Source of the DNA: an uncultured Clostridia bacterium
Lineage (GTDB): Bacteria > Bacillota > Clostridia > TANB77 > CAG-508
NCBI GenBank assembly: GCA_934168355.1
Contig: CAKPNI010000022.1
Coordinates: 1 to 23,083 of the forward strand
DNA length: 23,083 nucleotides
Reading direction: 5' to 3'
Below, one piece after another: positions 1 to 7,238 of this stretch. Made by a program: the position numbers and the translations under genes. How positions within the stretch are numbered: the first letter of the stretch is position 1; every line of letters begins with the position of its first letter. The notes below the pieces were generated by a model. The model was not told the DNA's origin. It was given only the letters and a program-made list of their open reading frames with translations, and ran no database searches.

Positions 1-1590
1 AGATTTAAAGAAGTTATAGACTGTTGGTTTGACTCTGGTTCAATGCCATTTGCACAATTACATTACCCATTTGAAAATAAAGACCTATTTGAAAAAGAAT
101 TCCCAGCAGGATTTATTTCAGAAGCGGTTGACCAAACAAGAGGATGGTTCTATACTTTAACTGCAATTGGAACTGCATTATTTGAAAGATCACCATTTGA
201 AAACTGTATAGTTTTAGGACATGTTTTAGATGGCAAAGGTCAAAAGATGTCTAAATCTAAGAAAAACGGAGTAGACCCATTTTTACTATTAGATACAGTA
301 GGAGCAGATGCAACTCGTTGGCATTTCTATACATGTTCAGCACCTTGGTTACCAACAAGATTATCTTTAGAAAATGTACAAGAAACTCAAAGAGGATTTT
401 TAGCAACATTATGGAATGTATACTCATTCTATGTTTTATATGCAGAAATAGACAAATTCAATCCATTAAATTATAAAGATTTCAAATCAAAAAATGTAAT
501 GGACAAATGGATAATTTCTGAGTTAAATACATTAGTAAAAGAAGTAGATGAAAAACTAGAAAAATATGACATAACAGGAAGCGCAAATCAAATAGAAGCA
601 TTTACAGATAGACTTTCTAACTGGTATGTACGTAGAAATCGTGAAAGATTCTGGGGAACAGAATTAACTGATGATAAAATTGGAGCTTATGTTACATTAT
701 ACAGAGTACTAGTTACATTAAGCAAAATTTCAGCACCATTTATCCCATTTATGACTGAAGAAATTTACCAAAACTTAGTTGTAGGATTAGATAAAGATGC
801 AGAAGAAAGTATCCATTTATGTTCATGGCCAGAAGTAGATGAAACAGAAGTTGATAAAAAACTAGAAGAGGAAATGGATCTAGCTTACACAATAGTAAAA
901 CTAGGAAGAAGCGCAAGAAATTCTGTAAATATCAAAAACAGACAACCATTATCTAAAATGCTTATATCTGTTAAAAATCTTCCAGAATACTATAGTGATA
1001 TAGTAAAAGAAGAGCTAAATGTAAAAGAAGTTGTTTTAGGTGCAGATATGAAAAATTATGTTGAATTTGAGATAAAACCAAATCTTCCTGTACTTGGAAA
1101 AGAATATGGAAGACTAATTCCTCAAATTAAACAAAAAATAGCAGAATTTAACCAAATGGAACTTGCAACTAAGGTGGAAGCTGGAAATATCGAATATATT
1201 GAAATAGGTGAAGTTCAAATACCTTTATCAAAAGACAACCTATTAGTAACAATGCAAGGAAAAGATGGTTTTGCATTTAGCGGAACAGGTGAAATTGGTG
1301 TTGTTATTGAAACTGAAATTACACCTGAATTAAGAGAAGAGGGATATTTAAGAGAAATCTTGTCTAAAGTTCAAAATATGAGAAAAGACAGTGGCTTTGA
1401 GGTTATGGATAATATTAATCTTTATGTTGATGGAAACGAAACTTTAGAGGCTGTTGTTAAGAAATATGAGGATATTATTAAACATGATACTTTGGCTAAA
1501 GATGTTTTGTATAATGTGAATGGAAAAGAATATGTTTCAACTCCTATTAATGGGGAAAATTTGAATATTTTTGTTGAGGTTGTAAAATAA
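1..1590 (+). CDS. ileS: Isoleucyl-tRNA synthetase, type 2, C-terminal part (5' end outside window)
   Basis: Charges tRNA-Ile with isoleucine in the cytoplasm. The frame is open from base 1, so the gene begins upstream. The first residues read DCWFDSGSMPFAQ, followed by YPFEN and DQTRGWFY, the arrangement I know from type-2 (eukaryote-like) IleS. The KMSKS ATP-binding loop is at 244-258. A helical anticodon-binding domain follows, then a C-terminal region rich in Glu, Ile and Val that resembles the DUF5915 tail of type-2 enzymes. The four-Cys zinc finger that ends type-1 IleS is absent, which supports the assignment. Type-2 enzymes as a family are known to be insensitive to mupirocin; applying that here is inference. 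The last ~60 codons use AAG, GAG, TTG and GTT much more than the earlier part. A terminator follows directly. Confidence 0.95.
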   Translation, partial: RFKEVIDCWFDSGSMPFAQLHYPFENKDLFEKEFPAGFISEAVDQTRGWFYTLTAIGTALFERSPFENCIVLGHVLDGKGQKMSKSKKNGVDPFLLLDTVGADATRWHFYTCSAPWLPTRLSLENVQETQRGFLATLWNVYSFYVLYAEIDKFNPLNYKDFKSKNVMDKWIISELNTLVKEVDEKLEKYDITGSANQIEAFTDRLSNWYVRRNRERFWGTELTDDKIGAYVTLYRVLVTLSKISAPFIPFMTEEIYQNLVVGLDKDAEESIHLCSWPEVDETEVDKKLEEEMDLAYTIVKLGRSARNSVNIKNRQPLSKMLISVKNLPEYYSDIVKEELNVKEVVLGADMKNYVEFEIKPNLPVLGKEYGRLIPQIKQKIAEFNQMELATKVEAGNIEYIEIGEVQIPLSKDNLLVTMQGKDGFAFSGTGEIGVVIETEITPELREEGYLREILSKVQNMRKDSGFEVMDNINLYVDGNETLEAVVKKYEDIIKHDTLAKDVLYNVNGKEYVSTPINGENLNIFVEVVK

Positions 1591-1597
1591 GATTTTT

Positions 1598-1634
1598 AAA
1601 GTATGTGAGATTTAAAATTTCACATACTTTTTTT
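1598..1634 (+). terminator. Rho-independent terminator of ileS
   Basis: An 11-bp perfect stem (1598-1608 with 1620-1630) is followed by a run of T. It starts 7 bases after the ileS stop codon. A near copy of this hairpin and its flanks (1592-1640) recurs at 2243-2290, on the other side of the toxin-antitoxin genes. Confidence 0.9.
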
Positions 1635-1652
1635 GAAAAAATGAATAATGTA

Positions 1653-1681
1653 TTGACAAAATCACACAATAATAATATAAT
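1653..1681 (+). promoter_or_regulatory. Consensus sigma-A promoter of the toxin-antitoxin operon
   Basis: TTGACA at 1653-1658 and TATAAT at 1676-1681 are separated by exactly 17 bp, a perfect match to the vegetative consensus. It lies 25 bases before the antitoxin start. TATTG (1651-1655) and CAATA (1667-1671) form a small inverted repeat over the -35 box that could be part of an antitoxin operator; that part is speculative. Confidence 0.85.
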
Positions 1682-1705
1682 GTAATACAAAAGGAGGCGA
1701 TTTGT

Positions 1706-1972
1706 ATGGCTCAAGCAAATTTAAGTGTTAGAATAGATGAAAATGATAAAAAAAGTTTTGAAGTTTTTTGTAATGAAACAGGAATGAATGTATCTGTTGC
1801 AATAAATATGTTTATAAAAACAGTATTAAGAGAACACAAATTACCATTTGAAATAAAAGCAGACCCATTTTATTCTAAAAGCAATATGAGTTATTTGGAA
1901 AATATTGTTAAGGACATAAATGATGGAGTAGCAAAACTAGAAGAACATGATTTAATAGAGGAAGATGAATAA
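1706..1972 (+). CDS. RelB/DinJ-family antitoxin
   Basis: An 88-residue antitoxin of the RelB/DinJ type, expected to bind its own operator through an N-terminal ribbon-helix-helix and to neutralise the toxin through its C-terminal tail. The N-terminus NLSVRIDENDK, then SFEVFCNETGMNVSVAINMFI, is the typical DinJ strand-helix-helix pattern. The tail is acidic (EEHDLIEEDE). AAAGGAGG at 1689-1696 sets the ATG at 1706. The stop at 1970-1972 comes just before the toxin start codon, so the two are translationally coupled. DinJ-like antitoxins are known with YafQ, RelE and YoeB toxins; here the partner is YoeB-like. The toxin is frameshifted, so the antitoxin may persist as an orphan regulator. Confidence 0.9.
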   Translation: MAQANLSVRIDENDKKSFEVFCNETGMNVSVAINMFIKTVLREHKLPFEIKADPFYSKSNMSYLENIVKDINDGVAKLEEHDLIEEDE

Positions 1973-1973
1973 A

Positions 1974-2235
1974 ATGAAATTATTATGGGACGAACGAGCA
2001 TGGGACGATTATTGTTATTGGCAGATACAAGATAAAAAAACATTAAAGAGAATAAATATGGTATTAAAAGATATACAAAGAAATTCTTTTGAGGGAATTG
2101 GAAAGCCAGAACCTCTAAAAGAAAACTTGACCGGATATTGGAGTAGAAGAATTGATGATACAAATAGAATTGTATATACAATAAAAGAACGGAAAAATAA
2201 TTATAGTAGCTTGTAAGGGTCATTATGAAAAATGA
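1974..2235 (+). pseudogene. yoeB: YoeB-family mRNA interferase toxin, frameshifted near the 3' end
   Basis: YoeB toxins are ribosome-dependent mRNA endonucleases. ATG 1974 gives MKLLWDERAWDDYCYWQ, matching the usual YoeB N-terminus, followed by FEGIGKPEPLK, GYWSRRIDDTNRIVY. I prefer 1974 over ATG 1965 because the GAGGA at 1958-1962 is well spaced from it. Reading straight on, the frame ends at 2216 with an unrelated tail (ERKNNYSSL). Moving to the +1 frame from 2197 gives IIIVACKGHYEK and a stop at 2233-2235, the expected YoeB ending. One extra A in the run at 2193-2197 explains the break. The lost tail holds the conserved His-Tyr pair that E. coli YoeB uses for cleavage and mRNA contact (His83, Tyr84), so the product should be inactive. 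A homopolymer sequencing error is the main alternative. Confidence 0.85.
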
Positions 2236-2242
2236 AAATGTT

Positions 2243-2290
2243 ATTTTTAAGTATGTGAGATTTTAAATTTTACATACTTTTTTTGAAAAA
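2243..2290 (+). repeat. Second copy of the ileS terminator region, flanking the toxin-antitoxin genes
   Basis: This stretch repeats 1592-1640 with only a few differences (one missing A and a few substitutions in and near the loop). The direct repeats are about 650 bp apart and the toxin-antitoxin cassette is exactly what lies between them. The hairpin arms are 2249-2258 and 2270-2279, with one G-U pair. Confidence 0.85.
2249..2284 (+). terminator. Rho-independent terminator of the toxin-antitoxin operon
   Basis: A 10-bp stem (2249-2258 with 2270-2279) is followed by an uninterrupted T run to 2284. It begins 13 bases after the restored toxin stop codon. Confidence 0.85.
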
Positions 2291-2293
2291 TTT

Positions 2294-2322
2294 AAGACAA
2301 ATGTGGAAAAATATGGTATTAT
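2294..2322 (+). promoter_or_regulatory. Candidate extended -10 promoter
   Basis: AAGACA (2294-2299), 17 bp, then TATTAT (2317-2322) preceded by TG at 2314-2315, the extended -10 form. It lies about 130 bases upstream of the Nudix-like remnant and could drive that and the HAD gene. The DNA between it and 2452 carries no intact gene. A 17-residue open stretch ending at TGA 2430-2432 (IIPTDIAMVYGILEELK) looks like the tail of a decayed reading frame. Confidence 0.4.
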
Positions 2323-2451
2323 TTTAGTGAAAAAGTGGTTGCTACTAAGGAAAATATAAAAAAATATAATTTAAGGGTATTATACCTACAGATATAGCAA
2401 TGGTATATGGAATTTTAGAAGAATTAAAGTGAAAAAAATAGGAGGAAAAAA

Positions 2452-2649
2452 ATGGAAAGAAAACACGCAATTATAATTATAAAAAATGAGGAAAATAAAT
2501 ATTTACAATACTATGACAATAGATGGGAAAGCTATTTATTTCCTAATTGTAAGATAAATGATAAACTTCTAAGAGACGAAAGAATACAAATGGTTAATTC
2601 AGATATTGTGAGATATGTAAAAGAATGTGATAGTAAGAATAACAGTTAA
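2452..2649 (+). pseudogene. Short Nudix-like protein, probably a truncated remnant
   Basis: A 65-residue product with a strong AGGAGG at 2440-2445. The N-terminus HAIIIIKNEENKYLQYYDNRWESYLFPNCKI resembles the first strands of Nudix-domain proteins in split view (HAIIIIKNEENKY, then WESYLFPNCK). The Nudix box itself (GX5EX7REUXEEXGU) is absent and the protein stops at less than half the usual ~140-150 residues. After residue 35 the similarity fades, although DIVRYVKE could correspond to the helix before the Nudix box. I therefore read it as a gene that lost its middle and end. It might instead be a genuine small protein, since the ribosome binding site is intact. Nothing can be said of its activity. 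Confidence 0.4.
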
Positions 2650-2684
2650 AAACAATATAAAAATCGAAGATAAGGAGAAACAAA

Positions 2685-3344
2685 ATGATAAAGAGAATAA
2701 TATTTGACTTAGATAACACACTAATAATGTGGAAAGACGAATACGAAAAAGCAGCAGATATAGCTCTAAATGCAATAAATTATCCCAAAACAAACGACTT
2801 ATACAAAAAAATAAATGAAGTGGAATCAGAATATGAGGAAGGAAAAATAAAGTTCGACAAAAGAGAAGTGATAGATTACTTAAATGAAAAACTAAATCTA
2901 CATTTGCCATATGAATTTATGGATATATGGCTAGAAAATATAGGAAGGATAGCAGTACCTACAGAATATCCAAAGGAAGATTTTGAAACATTAGAGTATT
3001 TATCTAAAAAATATGAATTAGTTATACTTACAAATTGGTTTATCGAATGTCAAATAAAAAGACTTGAAAATATAGGAATATGTAAATTTTTTACTGAATT
3101 TTATGGAGCAGAAAAATATGCAAAACCATATAAAGAAAGCTTTGAGCAAGCGGCGGGAAAATTTCAAATGGATGAAATTGCTATGGTTGGAGATAGCCTT
3201 AAAATGGATATAAAGGGAGCAATAGATGCAGGGATAAAAAATGTTGTATGGAGAGATATAAAAAATAAAGCAGAAGAATATAAAGATGAATTAGAAGGAG
3301 TTTACGTGATAAAAGAATTAAAACAATTGAAGAATGTGTTTTAA
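2685..3344 (+). CDS. HAD-superfamily hydrolase (phosphatase-like, subfamily IA)
   Basis: A 219-residue cytoplasmic hydrolase, probably a phosphatase; the substrate cannot be told from sequence. All four HAD motifs are visible: FDLDNTL with nucleophile Asp8 and Asp10, VILTN with Thr116, KPYKESF with Lys147, and VGDSLKMDI with Asp170 and Asp175. An all-helical cap lies between motifs I and II (about residues 17-85), placing it near the YjjG/PgpA-like subfamily IA group. GGAG upstream of ATG 2685 sets the start. It is followed after 13 bases by a membrane-protein gene, with no terminator, so it probably shares a transcript with the genes up to 7100. The first third is rich in ACA, AAC and TTA codons, later parts less so. 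Confidence 0.85.
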   Translation: MIKRIIFDLDNTLIMWKDEYEKAADIALNAINYPKTNDLYKKINEVESEYEEGKIKFDKREVIDYLNEKLNLHLPYEFMDIWLENIGRIAVPTEYPKEDFETLEYLSKKYELVILTNWFIECQIKRLENIGICKFFTEFYGAEKYAKPYKESFEQAAGKFQMDEIAMVGDSLKMDIKGAIDAGIKNVVWRDIKNKAEEYKDELEGVYVIKELKQLKNVF

Positions 3345-3357
3345 GGAGGAAAAAATT

Positions 3358-4896
3358 ATGTCAATATATTTTATTATAATAATTTGCTTTATAACAAGCA
3401 TACTTGTAACAGCTATTGGAAAAATACAAAAAAATAAAAAAATGTTAATAACTGGAAAATGTCTAATATTACTATTAAGTATAGGGCTAATTTTATTTGC
3501 GATATATAAAGTAGAAAAAAATCAGGAAAAACAAGGAGAATTAGGACAAGTGGGTCAGAACTTAACATTACAACAACCAGATAGAATAATATACAAGAAA
3601 ACTAATGGTGACTATTATATAATTCAAGAGGGAACAAAAGCATATTCTAAAATCTATTCAGAATTATATAACAGAACATATAACCCAATTGAAGGTAAAG
3701 TATATTCAGAAAATGAAATAGCAGAATTTGAAAATAAAGGGAGTTTTGTAGAGTTTGATTATAATACAAAGAGCAAAAACATTGTATTTATGCTAGAAGA
3801 AAGTGAAATAGGCATAATAAGGAGATTTACAGACAGTGGGCAAGTTATAAAAACATCGCTTGATGATGTAAAAGGATTAACGGCAAAATTAGATAGTCAA
3901 ACAAAAGTAATGACAAAATATAATTTTGATAAAAACAATAGTTATACTTCGGAAAATGCTCTAAAAGAATTACCTACAAATGTAGATATAGAGCTAAAAC
4001 AGAGTGGGATATATCAAAATAATGTTTATCAAACAGTTATAGAATATGATGAGAATAGATATGAAAATTTATTAAAACAATTAAATTTCAAATCAAATAA
4101 CCAATTAAAAGATGTAGATTTTGAAAAAGAAAATGTAATAATAACAATTTCGAAATATGACATAAACGAAATAAAGCAAAATATTGGAAATATAAAATAT
4201 AAGCTTGGAAATACAAGAAGTGATTATCAAGTAAATGTTCTTATAGTAAGTAAGGTTGTAAATACAAATTGCATATATCTGGAAAATGCTTCAAATGAAC
4301 AAAATACAAGTATTAGTGATAATACACAAATTAATGTTACATTTAGTGGAATTATAACGAGCATAAAAGACAATCAAATACAAATAGGTTATGATAGTCA
4401 AATAATAATAGCAAAGGTAAATATAAATAGCGAAACATCAATAAAAGAATACGAAAAAAATAGCAAAATTCAGTTTTCAGATTTAAACGTTGGCGATTTG
4501 GTATATGTAGAAGGAAAAAACACAGGCAAAAATGACAATATTCAAAATATACAGGCAGTTAATATAAAAAGAAGTTCGAAAGATACTGCAAAAGAAGAAA
4601 TCCAAAGATATCTTAAAGACACATATAGAATTGATGGAATGTCGATTGAATATACAAATATAGATAGTGATGGAAAAGGGTATATAATAGTTCTTTATAG
4701 TTATGACAATTTTACATATCCAATAAAATTAAATGTAAATAATCAAACAGAAACATTTTTAGGAATGGGATATCATTTACAATCAAACTATGGTTATGTA
4801 TTACACGAAATGTGTGATATAACTTTAGATACAAAAATAACCGATGTAGATAATATAAATGGATTTGTAAAAACAATAGAATATATTGCAGATTAA
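3358..4896 (+). CDS. Unrecognised membrane-anchored protein, 512 residues
   Basis: I do not recognise this family. ATG 3358 follows AAGGAGG at 3343-3349; an earlier in-frame ATG at 3334 lies inside the HAD gene and lacks a site. Two hydrophobic helices occupy residues 2-22 and about 32-54, separated by a Lys-rich loop (KIQKNKK). The rest is a long polar region, probably extracytoplasmic. A stretch at about residues 325-405 (FSGIITSIKDNQIQIGY, then SDLNVGDLVYVEGK) has the beta-strand pattern of an OB-fold-like domain such as those in DUF5666 or DUF3221 proteins; this is a weak resemblance. A final ~100-residue alpha/beta region follows (YIIVLYSYDNF). The next gene starts 9 bases downstream with its own AGGAGG, so the two are likely co-expressed. 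Confidence 0.75.
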   Translation: MSIYFIIIICFITSILVTAIGKIQKNKKMLITGKCLILLLSIGLILFAIYKVEKNQEKQGELGQVGQNLTLQQPDRIIYKKTNGDYYIIQEGTKAYSKIYSELYNRTYNPIEGKVYSENEIAEFENKGSFVEFDYNTKSKNIVFMLEESEIGIIRRFTDSGQVIKTSLDDVKGLTAKLDSQTKVMTKYNFDKNNSYTSENALKELPTNVDIELKQSGIYQNNVYQTVIEYDENRYENLLKQLNFKSNNQLKDVDFEKENVIITISKYDINEIKQNIGNIKYKLGNTRSDYQVNVLIVSKVVNTNCIYLENASNEQNTSISDNTQINVTFSGIITSIKDNQIQIGYDSQIIIAKVNINSETSIKEYEKNSKIQFSDLNVGDLVYVEGKNTGKNDNIQNIQAVNIKRSSKDTAKEEIQRYLKDTYRIDGMSIEYTNIDSDGKGYIIVLYSYDNFTYPIKLNVNNQTETFLGMGYHLQSNYGYVLHEMCDITLDTKITDVDNINGFVKTIEYIAD

Positions 4897-4905
4897 GGAG
4901 GAAAA

Positions 4906-6009
4906 ATGGCAACATTAATATGTATAATAGTATTATTTATATGTGTAATTACACCTGCACTTTTAACGATATTTAATATAATAAATTTATTTAAAAAGAA
5001 AAAAATAAAAGAAAATTTTATTGATTACACAACCTTCATTTTAGGAATATTTTTAACTGTGTTCTGGTATATAGTTCAGGATTTTAAAGATTACACAGAG
5101 GGCCTAAGACTAGGAGGATTTGAAATAGAAGTACATAGCCCAATAGCTTCTTGGAGCATGCCAACTGTTCTTGGAATATTTGCGGTAGGGCTTATATCGT
5201 ATATATTGATAAGAAAAAGAAAATTAAATTTACCGCCATTGGCTATTGTATGTGCAATGTCTGGAACTGTAATTTGCTCAATATATATGGTAATGTTCAT
5301 AATTCAGATAAGCAAAAATTTTGATATAATAGAAGTACCATTTTTGGCTATTTTTCCAATAAATTATATACTATGTAGTTTAAGAGCTCAAGTAGAAATT
5401 ATGAAAGTATATAAAGAACAAAATTTAGAACAAAAAGAATATAAAAATAAACTTTTAAATAAATGTAGTAAAATTCTTTATGATACAGATAATTGGCCAA
5501 TTTTAGCAATTATATTATCCTTACCACTTATGGCTATATTAATTTGCATATTAGTGCTATTTGGGCAAAGACCAGATGAAGCAATAAAAGCATTTTTGGA
5601 AACTAGTGATTGGACTTTGTCTGCTAAAGTATCACCTCCATCTGTTACATATGATGCACATTATTTATGTACAGTTTCACTAAGAGGTCATAAAAAACTG
5701 GTAAGACCTATAAGAATGGGAATTAGACATGGAGAAAAAATTGTTGTAAATAGACAACTATGTGTTGCAAATGCATTTGAGGATTTCATTCAGGAAAAAA
5801 CACCTAGATTTCATCACTTTGTAAGATATATTTATGATAAATATGGATATCCTATTTCTAAACACATAAATACTGCCATTCAAGCAGACATTACATATGT
5901 TATTATGAAACCATTAGAATGGGTATTTTTAGTTATTTTGTATCTGCTTGATATAAAACCTGAAAATAGAATTGCAACACAATATGTTGGAGATAAGGAA
6001 AAAATATGA
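4906..6009 (+). CDS. Unrecognised multi-span membrane protein with a conserved-looking cytoplasmic domain
   Basis: A 367-residue protein with about six hydrophobic segments in its first 225 residues (near 4-28, 43-60, 80-100, 110-132, 143-156 and 197-222). A polar domain follows (about 230-325) with dense His, Arg and Cys, including HYLCTVSLRGHKK, GIRHGEK, NRQLCVANAFEDFI and RFHHFVRYIYDKYGYP. A short hydrophobic stretch near 335-350 ends it. The motif density suggests a conserved, possibly enzymatic, domain. From memory it recalls proteins annotated DUF6688, but I cannot confirm that. AAGGAGG at 4895-4901 sets the start. The stop overlaps the next start as ATGA at 6006-6009, so translation with the NagZ-like gene is coupled. 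Confidence 0.75.
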   Translation: MATLICIIVLFICVITPALLTIFNIINLFKKKKIKENFIDYTTFILGIFLTVFWYIVQDFKDYTEGLRLGGFEIEVHSPIASWSMPTVLGIFAVGLISYILIRKRKLNLPPLAIVCAMSGTVICSIYMVMFIIQISKNFDIIEVPFLAIFPINYILCSLRAQVEIMKVYKEQNLEQKEYKNKLLNKCSKILYDTDNWPILAIILSLPLMAILICILVLFGQRPDEAIKAFLETSDWTLSAKVSPPSVTYDAHYLCTVSLRGHKKLVRPIRMGIRHGEKIVVNRQLCVANAFEDFIQEKTPRFHHFVRYIYDKYGYPISKHINTAIQADITYVIMKPLEWVFLVILYLLDIKPENRIATQYVGDKEKI

Positions 6010-7100
6010 AATTAAAAATAGAAGATTTAAGTTTAGAAGAAAAAATTGGTCAAATGATTATTGTTGGAATAGATGGAAATAAAATTACAGAAAGAACAAG
6101 AAAATTAATATTAAAATATAAAATAGGTGGAATTATTCTTTACAGAAAAAATTTCAAATCATATGAAGAAATGATAAATTTGATAAAAGATTTAAAAGAG
6201 CTAAATAGTCAAAACAAAATACCGCTTTTTATTTCAATTGACCAAGAAGGTGGACGAGTTAATCGTATGCCAAAAGAATTTTTAAATTTGCCAGTAGCAA
6301 ACCTAATTGCAAACAAAATGGGAGAAGAAGGAGTAAAGAAAGCTGCAAGTATTATAAGCGAAATTTTATCAAAAGCAGGATTTAATATGAACTTCGCACC
6401 TGTGCTTGATTTGAAAAGATTTGATACAAAGGCAATTGGGGATAGAAGTTTTTGTAAAGATTATAAAAAGGTAAGTAAATATGGACTAATTCAAATAAAT
6501 GAATATAAAGCCAAGAATATAATAGCAGTTGCCAAACATTTTCCAGGACATGGTGCAACAAAAGGAGATTCTCATTTTATGCTTCCTAGAATAAAATTAG
6601 GTATGGAAACTTTAGAAAATGAAGATATGATACCATTTGAAAATGCAATAAATGAAGGGATAGATGGCATATTGATAGGACACTTAAAAATAAGAGATTT
6701 GTTCGATAAAAATCCATGTTCAATGTCAAGAAAATTTATAACAAAATATTTAAGAAAAAAATATCATTATAGAGGTCTTGTAATATCTGATGATTTAAAA
6801 ATGAAAGCTATTAGATACAGATATGGAACTGTAAATGCATTAGTTAAATCATTTGAGGCTGGAAACGATATAAGCATAATGAGATTTAATGAAAAGGATG
6901 AAGAAAAGGCAATTTTAAAAATTTATGAAATGGTTAATTGTGGAAATTTAAATAAATACAGAATAAATATGAGTGTGAAAAGAATAATAAATATTAAAGA
7001 AAAATATGGAATAAAAGATAGTATTGATTATGATGGGAAAATTGATATAGATGAAATTAATAAGAGAATAAATGAAATTAGAAAAATATGTTTGAATTAA
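6006..7100 (+). CDS. nagZ: Glycoside hydrolase family 3, beta-N-acetylhexosaminidase (NagZ-like)
   Basis: A 364-residue GH3 enzyme expected to release N-acetylglucosamine from muropeptides during wall recycling. Motifs: SIDQEGGRVNR near residue 80, NFAPVLDL near 135, RSF near 150, the catalytic loop KHFPGHGATKGDSH (177-190) with the His of the Asp-His dyad typical of NagZ-type GH3 enzymes, and ISDDLKMKAI (260-269) carrying the nucleophilic Asp. No signal peptide is visible, so it is probably cytoplasmic, and it lacks the C-terminal domain of longer GH3 enzymes. The start overlaps the previous stop by ATGA. A terminator follows at 7111. Its coupling to two unknown membrane proteins suggests these act in wall metabolism or uptake, which is inference. 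Confidence 0.9.
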   Translation: MKLKIEDLSLEEKIGQMIIVGIDGNKITERTRKLILKYKIGGIILYRKNFKSYEEMINLIKDLKELNSQNKIPLFISIDQEGGRVNRMPKEFLNLPVANLIANKMGEEGVKKAASIISEILSKAGFNMNFAPVLDLKRFDTKAIGDRSFCKDYKKVSKYGLIQINEYKAKNIIAVAKHFPGHGATKGDSHFMLPRIKLGMETLENEDMIPFENAINEGIDGILIGHLKIRDLFDKNPCSMSRKFITKYLRKKYHYRGLVISDDLKMKAIRYRYGTVNALVKSFEAGNDISIMRFNEKDEEKAILKIYEMVNCGNLNKYRINMSVKRIINIKEKYGIKDSIDYDGKIDIDEINKRINEIRKICLN

Positions 7101-7110
7101 TATTGCAGAT

Positions 7111-7139
7111 AAAAATCGCTATTATATGGCGATTTTTTT
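7111..7139 (+). terminator. Rho-independent terminator after the NagZ-like gene
   Basis: A 9-bp stem (7111-7119 with 7129-7137) encloses a 9-base loop, and the right arm runs into a stretch of seven T. It ends the 2685-7100 gene run. Confidence 0.9.
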
Positions 7140-7172
7140 GTGGAAAAATATAAAATATTTACTACTATAATG

Positions 7173-7201
7173 TAGATTTTTACCCCAAAATATGATATAC
7201 T
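7173..7201 (+). promoter_or_regulatory. Candidate promoter of miaB-mutS
   Basis: TATACT at 7196-7201 is a good -10. The -35 at 17 bp (7173-7178) matches only three of six consensus bases. An isolated TATAAT at 7166-7171 has no -35 partner. The position, just after a terminator and 38 bases before miaB, supports a promoter here. Confidence 0.4.
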
Positions 7202-7238
7202 TCTTAAACAAAAAGAGCAAAAAGAAAGGAAAATCAAA

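Noticed and set aside
1891..2223. Minus-strand open frame antisense to the antitoxin and toxin
   Set aside because: Hydrophobic low-complexity shadow of the A-rich coding strand; no ribosome binding site or recognisable domain.
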